Shown one piece after another: positions 21,735 to 26,658 of a stretch of 26,658 nt of DNA. The translations under genes were made by a program, and so were the position numbers. This stretch comes from Candidatus Omnitrophota bacterium (GTDB taxonomy: Bacteria > Omnitrophota > Gorgyraeia > Zapsychrales > Fredricksoniimonadaceae), in NCBI GenBank assembly GCA_023247575.1, contig JAHFGE010000010.1, forward strand, positions 1 through 26,658, read 5' to 3'. Below the pieces are notes generated by a model that was given only the letters and a program-made list of their open reading frames with translations, ran no database searches and was not told the DNA's origin. Every line of letters starts with the position of its first letter. The first letter of the stretch is position 1.

Positions 21735-22241
21735 ATGCAGCGACTTTGGGCGCCGTGGCGCGAAGGTTATATTACCAAGGTGATTAACAATCAGCACCGA
21801 GGGTGTATTTTTTGTCGTGTCCTTAAAAGTAACAAAGATGCCAAAAATTATATTTTTTTGCGCAGCCCCCTGGCTTTTGCGGTCTTAAACATCTATCCTT
21901 ATAGCAATGGCCATTGCCTGATTCTTTCCAACCGCCACGTCAGTGATATTAGTCAATTGACCCCTGCTGAAATCCAGGCCATGATGGAATTGCTTCTGGA
22001 GGCCAAAAAACTTTTACAAAAAACCCTTAAACCCCATGGATTTAATATTGGTCTTAATTTAGGCCGCATGGCCGGTGCCGGGATTCCCGGGCATGTGCAT
22101 GTGCATGTGGTGCCGCGCTGGCAAGGAGACCATAATTTTATGCCTGTGACCGCAGGCACAAAAGTCATTTCCCAGTCATTGGGGAAAATTTACGAATTAC
22201 TGACAGATGTCCCTCGGAAAAAATCCTCGGGACTATGGTGA
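21735..22241 (+). CDS. HIT family nucleotide hydrolase/transferase
   Basis: 168 aa of the histidine triad superfamily, similar in form to bacterial Ap4A-phosphorylase-like HIT proteins that begin with a WAPWR motif (here MQRLWAPWREGYI). CIFC (24-27) suggests the zinc knuckle seen in this subgroup. The triad is GHVHVHVV with H120, H122 and H124, followed by PRWQGDHNFMPV. It likely acts on dinucleoside polyphosphates or nucleoside monophosphate adducts in the cytoplasm. The last ~10 residues are coded by an imperfect inverted repeat (GTCCC/GGGAC, 22209-22233). Confidence 0.9.
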   Translation: MQRLWAPWREGYITKVINNQHRGCIFCRVLKSNKDAKNYIFLRSPLAFAVLNIYPYSNGHCLILSNRHVSDISQLTPAEIQAMMELLLEAKKLLQKTLKPHGFNIGLNLGRMAGAGIPGHVHVHVVPRWQGDHNFMPVTAGTKVISQSLGKIYELLTDVPRKKSSGLW

Positions 22242-22265
22242 GGAGTAGGATTATTCTTTTAGACG

Positions 22266-22301
22266 ACTCCCTCGCTTTTTGCTCGGGATGGTGAGCGAAA
22301 G
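22266..22301. repeat. Imperfect inverted repeat before the dGTPase gene
   Basis: GACT and TCGCT on the left pair with AGCGA and AGTC on the right, within a CTCGC/GAGCG-rich stretch. Its composition recalls the palindrome at 160-204. It occupies the 73-bp gap after the HIT gene and ends 13 bp before the chosen ATG at 22315. Confidence 0.5.
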
Positions 22302-22314
22302 TCGAACCAGAACC

Positions 22315-23487
22315 ATGTTGACCAGAAAAGACATCGAAGACCTAGAAGATAAAATTCTGGCGCCCTATGCCATGAAAAGTAAAGATTCTGCCGGGCGTGA
22401 GTATGACGAACCCCCGCATGAGAACCGTACCTGCTATCAGCGCGACCGTGACCGCATTGTGCATTCGCAGGCCTTTCGTAAACTCGAATACAAGACTCAG
22501 GTTTTTGTCATTTTCGAGGGGGATTATTACCGCACTCGCCTGACCCACACCATTGAAGTCGCCCAGCTAGCCCGCACCATTGGCCGCAACTTGCGTCTGA
22601 ATGAAGATTTGATTGAAGCCATTGCTTTGGCCCATGACCTGGGGCATCCGCCGTTTGGCCATGCCGGAGAAGAGTCTCTGGATATAATTGTCCGTCGGGG
22701 CAGCGGTAAAGGTTTCAATCATAACTTACGCAGTTTTGAGATCGTTACCCAGTTTGAAAAAAGGTACCCCCATTTTAACGGTTTAAATTTGACCCGCGAA
22801 GTGCTAGTGGGAATTCTCAAACATCAGACCATTTATGACACCCCCAGCGCAATAGCCTATCGCAAATTTAAAGAAGGCCCCACCCTGGAGGCGCAGGTGG
22901 TGGATATTGCCGATTCGTTGGCCTATTTAAATCACGATATTGATGACGGGTTAACTGCCGAATGCATCCAGGAAGAGGACCTTATGGAAAGTTCTCTCTG
23001 GCAAAGGGCTGTTAAAAAAATAGGCCCTGAAGCTCACCAGTTCGGCGCCGATATGTTTAAGTACCAGATTGTCAAAGAGCTTATCGATATGCAAGTCAAG
23101 GACCTTTTGGTGGCCACCAGCGAGAAGTTGCGTCAGTGTCTTTTTAAGTCGTCCCAGGAGGTCAAAGACAGCAAAGAAGTGGCGGTAGGATTTTCCAAAC
23201 CGATGGCCGCTGAGCGTGATGATTTGCAGCAGATGCTCAATGAAAAGCTCTATCACCATTGGCGGGTGGAGCGCATGACCACCAAGGCCCGTCGGGTCAT
23301 TGAAGATTTATTTGAGGCCTATATTAAAAATCCTCAACAGCTGCCTTATCATGTTTATCCGCGCCAGAAAGAATTTGCGCAGGCCCAAACCTATGACATG
23401 ATTGGTAATTATATTGCATCGATGACAGATCGTTTTGCGCTGGATGAACATAAACGGCTGTTTGACCCTTATCAAAAGGTGGTATGA
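22315..23487 (+). CDS. dGTPase-type HD-domain dNTP triphosphohydrolase
   Basis: HD-superfamily enzyme that splits dNTPs into deoxynucleoside and triphosphate, controlling dNTP pools. The 390 aa from the ATG at 22315 match the shorter class of Dgt-like proteins; an earlier in-frame start would translate repeat sequence. RDRDRIVHSQAFRKLEYKTQ is the family signature, H78 (TRLTHTIEV) and H107-D108 (ALAHDLGHPPFGHAGE) are the metal ligands, and SLAYLNHDIDDGL carries the last aspartates. It overlaps the HD-GYP gene by ATGA. Confidence 0.92.
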   Translation: MLTRKDIEDLEDKILAPYAMKSKDSAGREYDEPPHENRTCYQRDRDRIVHSQAFRKLEYKTQVFVIFEGDYYRTRLTHTIEVAQLARTIGRNLRLNEDLIEAIALAHDLGHPPFGHAGEESLDIIVRRGSGKGFNHNLRSFEIVTQFEKRYPHFNGLNLTREVLVGILKHQTIYDTPSAIAYRKFKEGPTLEAQVVDIADSLAYLNHDIDDGLTAECIQEEDLMESSLWQRAVKKIGPEAHQFGADMFKYQIVKELIDMQVKDLLVATSEKLRQCLFKSSQEVKDSKEVAVGFSKPMAAERDDLQQMLNEKLYHHWRVERMTTKARRVIEDLFEAYIKNPQQLPYHVYPRQKEFAQAQTYDMIGNYIASMTDRFALDEHKRLFDPYQKVV

Positions 23488-24542
23488 AGATACCGGCTTC
23501 CAAACGCTATCGTCTCATTTTTTCAGCGGTGCATATGGTTTACCGCCTGGTCAATTCCACTTATAGCGTAGGGGAATTGACTCTGCGGTTGACCCGTTTA
23601 CTGTGCCAATTTATCCGGGCTTCCTCGGCGAGTGTTTATTTGATTGATCCCGCCCGCAAAAATATTAATTTAATTGCCAGCTTTGACAATCAGATCAATA
23701 TCCTGCGTCAGAAACCTAAAGAATTAAAAAATGTACCCCCTGCGGTGATGGCCGTCACTCAAGGTGCGTCGGTGCTGGAAGATCATATGTTAGGAGTGCC
23801 GCTGGTCGGGGACGATTACATAGGGGCTTTATTTATTCGCCGTTCGAGGTCCCAGGAACCTTTTGAAGAGTTTGACCGCCAGATGCTCTCGGTATTTGCC
23901 GAGCAGGCCGTGACAGCTATCAAAAATCTTCAGTTTCATCAACAGCAGGAACAAATTATTTTAGGTACGATCAAATCCATCGGTAAGATGATCAACAAGC
24001 AGATGTCTATGACGACCCACACACCGGCCTACACAAAAGTGGTGCGCCTGTTGGCGGAAGCTTTGAATGTGAACGAAGAGGGCCTGCGTTCTTTGGAGTA
24101 TGCTTCGCTGTTGCACGACATCGGAGTCATTGATATTCCCTTTACTATTCTTTCCAAACGAAGCCATTTAACCTCAGAGGAATTTAGGATTATCCGTCAA
24201 CATACGGCCCAAAGTGTCGCTCTTATTAAACCTGTGGAATTTTTAAAACCCATTTTACCGGTCATTCTTTATCATCATGAACGTTACGATGGCAGCGGTT
24301 ATCCATCGGGATTGAAGAAAGAGCAAATTCCTTTAGGTGCCCGCATCATCGCGGTGGTGGATGCGTTTGAAGCCATGATGCAACCCAGGCCTTATCGCCG
24401 CAAGCCCTTGAAGTTTGACCGAGCTCTCGTCGAGTTAAAGCGCAAAAGCGGCAGTCAATTTGATCCTAAAATCGTCGATATTTTTGTTTCCTTATGTCGA
24501 CAAAAAAAGTTTAGAAATATATTGTCATTGCTGAAGGGCTAG
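23484..24542 (+). CDS. GAF/HD-GYP domain protein
   Basis: 352 aa. Residues 20-155 look like a GAF sensory domain (LLCQFIRASSASVYLI, DDYIGALFIRRS, FAEQAVTAIKN). An HD-GYP domain follows, with H179, the H211-D212 pair (LLHDIGVIDIP), HHERYDGSGYP (264-274) and VVDAFEAMM. HD-GYP proteins hydrolyse cyclic di-GMP when all ligands are present, and here they appear to be. The last part is short and arginine/lysine-rich. Expected role: a cytoplasmic c-di-GMP phosphodiesterase controlled by a small ligand or redox input. It is translationally coupled to dgt. Confidence 0.9.
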   Translation: MKIPASKRYRLIFSAVHMVYRLVNSTYSVGELTLRLTRLLCQFIRASSASVYLIDPARKNINLIASFDNQINILRQKPKELKNVPPAVMAVTQGASVLEDHMLGVPLVGDDYIGALFIRRSRSQEPFEEFDRQMLSVFAEQAVTAIKNLQFHQQQEQIILGTIKSIGKMINKQMSMTTHTPAYTKVVRLLAEALNVNEEGLRSLEYASLLHDIGVIDIPFTILSKRSHLTSEEFRIIRQHTAQSVALIKPVEFLKPILPVILYHHERYDGSGYPSGLKKEQIPLGARIIAVVDAFEAMMQPRPYRRKPLKFDRALVELKRKSGSQFDPKIVDIFVSLCRQKKFRNILSLLKG

Positions 24543-24551
24543 AATTATAAT
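24522..24551 (+). promoter_or_regulatory. Sigma-70-type promoter before the SPOR gene
   Basis: TTGTCA (24522-24527), 18 bp spacer, and a perfect TATAAT (24546-24551). The start of transcription would be near 24558, giving a leader of about 25 nt. The -35 lies within the end of the HD-GYP gene. Confidence 0.65.
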
Positions 24552-24582
24552 ACTCCTCTTGAATACGTGAAATAATTTATCT

Positions 24583-25224
24583 ATGAATATTAAATATAAG
24601 GAACCTCAATTTGAACTTTTTCCAGCCAGCTCCGCTTCTTTAGAAGATATTAATAAACCCAAATTCCTTTTAGCTACCTTGACCCTCTCTACGGAAAGTG
24701 TTGTCATGTTAGTGATTTTGGGTATAATGATTGGACTTTTTTCGTTTTCTTTAGGCGTGGAGCAAGGCAAACGTTTGGCCGCCCAGTCTTTAGATGAAAA
24801 GGTAGCTGCGGCATGGAATGTGGGGGGCCGTCGTCTGGCCGTTGTCACCAATACGCCTGTTGTTACTACTACCCCGGGCGTTAGCACAGCAGCCAAAATA
24901 ACTGGTCATGGTGGATTTTTTCATGCCAGAACATTAGTGTCAGCCACACCTGTCATTGTACCTCACCCCGCCATAGGCGGGGCCAGATCGGGCGTAATTG
25001 TGACCGGGGGGAAATGGACAGTGCAGGTAGGCACCTATAGAAACGAAGATTATGCGCGGCAAGAAGCGCTTGGATTGAAGGCCAAAGGATATCCGGTTTT
25101 TCTCATTAAATCCAAGGATTTTTATCTGGTTTGTATTGGACAATATGCTTTCTCCTCGCAAGCCCAGGTCTTTGCCAACAAAAATCAAACTAAATTCCTA
25201 GGAAGTCAAGTTAGGAGATTTTAA
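24583..25224 (+). CDS. Single-pass membrane protein with SPOR domain
   Basis: 213 aa: a 37-residue cytoplasmic start, a transmembrane helix (about 38-58, ESVVMLVILGIMIGLFSFSL), a low-complexity periplasmic linker, and a C-terminal SPOR domain (143-213) with KWTVQVGTYRNEDYARQEAL and GYPVFLIKSKDFYLVCIGQY. SPOR domains bind denuded glycan strands at the division septum, so it is probably a septal protein. The linker residues HPAIGGARSG are encoded by a GC-rich palindrome at 24966-24982. TAATG joins it to the next gene. Confidence 0.9.
   Translation: MNIKYKEPQFELFPASSASLEDINKPKFLLATLTLSTESVVMLVILGIMIGLFSFSLGVEQGKRLAAQSLDEKVAAAWNVGGRRLAVVTNTPVVTTTPGVSTAAKITGHGGFFHARTLVSATPVIVPHPAIGGARSGVIVTGGKWTVQVGTYRNEDYARQEALGLKAKGYPVFLIKSKDFYLVCIGQYAFSSQAQVFANKNQTKFLGSQVRRF
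24966..24982. repeat. GC palindrome inside the SPOR protein linker
   Basis: CCCCGCC-ATA-GGCGGGG is a perfect 7-bp-arm inverted repeat that keeps the reading frame open. It is similar to the Trm112 and two-hairpin elements in GC-rich, CCGCC/GGCGG composition. Confidence 0.75.
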
Positions 25225-25526
25225 TGTCACTGCATTCATCACTGAAAATTGATAAAGCAAGCAGCGCTCAGCGTACCGTGCTCACGCGCATTGAGCGCAT
25301 TAAAGAATTAATGAAGAAGGGTCTCTGGAAAGAAGAAAGTCTTGTGACAGGTCTGCCTAAGACCAAGATTATCCGCGTTAAAGCTAAGAAGAAAGCCAAG
25401 GTGGAAGAAATTGTCGTCGCTCCTGTAGCTGAAGGTGCTGCTGCTCCTGCTGCCCCCGCCAAAGGCGCTGCTGCTCCTGTTGCCCACGCCAAAGGCGGGG
25501 CTACTGGCGCCGTTAAGAAAGGTTAA
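25224..25526 (+). CDS. PVC-type small basic protein with Ala/Pro repeat tail
   Basis: 100 aa. Residues 1-60 (MSLHSSLKIDKASSAQRTVL, then ERIKELMKKGLWKEESLVTG and LPKTKIIRVKAKKKAK) match the small basic protein family described in Planctomycetes, Verrucomicrobia and Chlamydiae, whose function is unproven. Residues 66-100 add an Ala/Pro/Lys tail made of two near-identical 10-residue units. Strongly basic overall, consistent with a nucleic-acid or ribosome association. It overlaps the SPOR gene stop by one base. Confidence 0.8.
   Translation: MSLHSSLKIDKASSAQRTVLTRIERIKELMKKGLWKEESLVTGLPKTKIIRVKAKKKAKVEEIVVAPVAEGAAAPAAPAKGAAAPVAHAKGGATGAVKKG
25434..25493 (+). repeat. Two 30-bp tandem units in the small basic protein gene
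   Basis: Units at 25434-25463 and 25464-25493 differ at a few bases and encode GAAAPAAPAK and GAAAPVAHAK. They are in frame and suggest slippage-driven growth of the tail. Confidence 0.85.
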
Positions 25527-25527
25527 A

Positions 25528-25668
25528 ACTCTAAATTTTAAATCCTAAACTCTAAACAATATCCAATGACCAAAATTCAAATGCTCAAGACTATCGATTT
25601 ATAATTTAAGACATTGGAGTTTTGAATTTGTTTAGGATTTAGAGTTTAGAATTTAGGATTTTAGAGAA
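25528..25668. repeat. AT-rich MITE-like inverted repeat (about 140 bp)
   Basis: The whole gap between the small basic protein gene and the SH3 gene is an imperfect inverted repeat. CTCTAAA at the left and TTTAGAG at the right are terminal; AAATCCTAAACTCTAAACAA is inverted as TTGTTTAGGATTTAGAGTTT; CCAATG inverts as CATTGG. There is no coding sequence. It ends one base before the SH3 ATG. Confidence 0.8.
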
Positions 25669-25669
25669 T

Positions 25670-26227
25670 ATGTTACGAGTTATTTGCTCATCTGTATTGC
25701 TAAGCTTTGTGCTGTGTACGCAAGGATATGCTGATGAGCATTTTCCATTTCTGGCCCAGGTCAATAAAGAATCGGTCAATGTACGGGCCGGGGCCAATAT
25801 TAATTTTGAAGTATTAGCCAAACTCAGCCGTGGGGCTGAAGTTGTGGTGTTAGGCAAGAATTTCGACTGGTATAAAGTCGAACTTCCCACCACGGCCAAA
25901 GCTTATATCCGCGCTGATTATTTAAAATTGCATGAGGATTCTTTTGGAGAACTCAATGGCGACAAAGTTAATATTCGCGCCAGGGCTAATAGCGATTCTT
26001 CGAGTCTGGGCCAGTTAAACAAAGGCGATTATGTTAAAGTCATCCGGCAGATCAATGACTGGTGGCAGATTGAACCTCCGGCCCAGGCGGCAGGGTGGAT
26101 TCATAAGGATTTTCTAAGTTTTAAAGGGCCAGTAGGGGCGATTACTAATCGCCCCTACGCTAAACCTTCTATTTCACTTATAAGTGCCGTTCTAAGGGGC
26201 CGGTCAGTTTATGCGTGTGGGGGCTAA
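25670..26227 (+). CDS. Secreted protein with two bacterial SH3 domains
   Basis: 185 aa. A signal peptide (about 1-21, cleavage after GYA) is followed by two SH3b domains, about 27-85 (SVNVRAGANINFEVLAKLSR, YIRADYL) and 93-150 (VNIRARANSDSSSLGQLNKG, GWIHKDFL). Such domains often bind peptidoglycan or metal sites in the periplasm. The native protein probably ended near residue 153; the remaining ~32 residues (PVGAITNRPYAKPS onwards) come from a 27-bp palindrome and from sequence that overlaps the end of the opposite-strand phosphofructokinase by 50 bases. The start follows an AT-rich repeat with no clear Shine-Dalgarno. Confidence 0.82.
   Translation: MLRVICSSVLLSFVLCTQGYADEHFPFLAQVNKESVNVRAGANINFEVLAKLSRGAEVVVLGKNFDWYKVELPTTAKAYIRADYLKLHEDSFGELNGDKVNIRARANSDSSSLGQLNKGDYVKVIRQINDWWQIEPPAQAAGWIHKDFLSFKGPVGAITNRPYAKPSISLISAVLRGRSVYACGG
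26132..26158. repeat. 27-bp near-perfect palindrome between convergent genes
   Basis: GTAGGGGCGATTA (26132-26144) and TAATCGCCCCTAC (26146-26158) are exact inverted copies around one C. It lies 20 bp before the end of the minus-strand phosphofructokinase gene and within the SH3 reading frame. It could work as a bidirectional stem, but no T-run follows on either strand. Confidence 0.85.
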
Positions 26228-26658
26228 TCTCTGCTGGTGGACGGCCAAAACATAATCCCATAGCTTCGTAAATAGCTACCTGATTGACATCGACATGGCG
26301 TGGTTTGATGGCTTCCTTGGTTTCCATGTAGCTAATCTTACCACCGGTAATGCCTGCAACTGTCACACCATAAATCCCGCGATTCAGCAGCAGGAAAGCC
26401 CCGGCTCCGACTTCCTTGCCGAAATTGACATCATAAGCCGATGAATGGCCGCAGCGTACCAAATGGCCAGGTGTGACGGGACGGACCTCGGGGATTTCAT
26501 TAATGCCTTTTACATACATACCGGTTTTTTTCATGAGGTCAGCAATCTTAGGGTCGCTTTTAAGACGTTTGGTTAATTGCTCACAGACGTAGTTGCCGGC
26601 GCCTGCCAGGCGTTTATGCCCAAAAGCATCCACCGCAGCGTTTTCATCGACGATTTCA
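26178..26658 (-). CDS. Phosphofructokinase family protein, C-terminal part (partial)
   Basis: The only minus-strand gene. The frame is open to the window edge, so the start lies beyond 26658; the GTG at 26633 is an internal valine. The visible ~159 residues contain VDAFGHKRLAGAGNYV, VTPGHLVRCGHSSAYDVNFG, GAFLLLNRGIYGVTVAGITG and KPRHVDVNQVAIYEAMGLCF, which I read as the C-terminal half of a PfkA-superfamily enzyme, perhaps PPi-dependent. The catalytic half is not visible, so ATP or PPi use cannot be judged. It converges on the SH3 gene and overlaps its extended tail by 50 bases. The first phosphofructokinase is at 15428, giving two in 26 kb. Confidence 0.72.
   Translation of the reverse strand, partial: EIVDENAAVDAFGHKRLAGAGNYVCEQLTKRLKSDPKIADLMKKTGMYVKGINEIPEVRPVTPGHLVRCGHSSAYDVNFGKEVGAGAFLLLNRGIYGVTVAGITGGKISYMETKEAIKPRHVDVNQVAIYEAMGLCFGRPPAEISPHTHKLTGPLERHL

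Overview
This window is a gene-dense bacterial chromosome segment, with almost everything on the + strand. It most likely comes from an uncultivated diderm of the PVC superphylum, and Omnitrophota is my best guess. The evidence is indirect. A small basic protein of the Planctomycetes/Verrucomicrobia/Chlamydiae type lies at 25224. ADP-heptose genes (gmhA, rfaE2), an LpxL-type acyltransferase and a TonB-like protein imply an outer membrane. An efp-accB-accC-asp23-amaP block is also present. No rRNA or phylogenetic marker was searched.

Layout. 1-1828: end of rpsD, then rpoA and rplQ (tail of the ribosomal alpha operon). 1834-5149: aminotransferase, pilT and isocitrate dehydrogenase, tightly packed. 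5150-5822: a degraded patch with a possible IS terminal scar, a cupin gene broken by a one-base frameshift, and about 400 bp of short repeats without a gene. 5823-10125: lipB, a free-standing lipoyl-domain protein, and an overlapping cassette of MGDG/UgtP-type glycosyltransferase, LpxL-type acyltransferase, DPM1-type glycosyltransferase and TonB-like protein, which looks like an envelope-lipid module. 10159-16465: a good promoter, then DUF1844, Trm112-like, M24 peptidase, efp, accB, accC, asp23, amaP and a phosphofructokinase; these cover translation, fatty-acid precursor supply, envelope stress and glycolysis. 16524-18705: gmhA, rfaE2, split thiD2/thiE, tRNA-Gly(CCC). 18769-24542: NlpD-like lipoprotein, AAA ATPase of unknown role, YfcE-type phosphoesterase, HIT protein, dGTPase-type HD hydrolase, GAF/HD-GYP regulator. 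24583-26227: SPOR protein, PVC small basic protein, SH3 protein. 26178-end (minus): the end of a second phosphofructokinase.

The clearest unexplained signal is the density of short palindromic elements in the gaps and inside or at the ends of coding regions. There are at least four kinds: a 45-bp wobble-paired hairpin present twice; a 71-78-bp inverted-terminal-repeat element present twice; GC-rich palindromes that become protein tails or linkers in Trm112, SPOR and SH3 proteins; and a two-hairpin element after pfkA and after the tRNA. Several sit directly against start or stop codons. No CRISPR array, transposase gene, prophage or recognisable defence system was seen.
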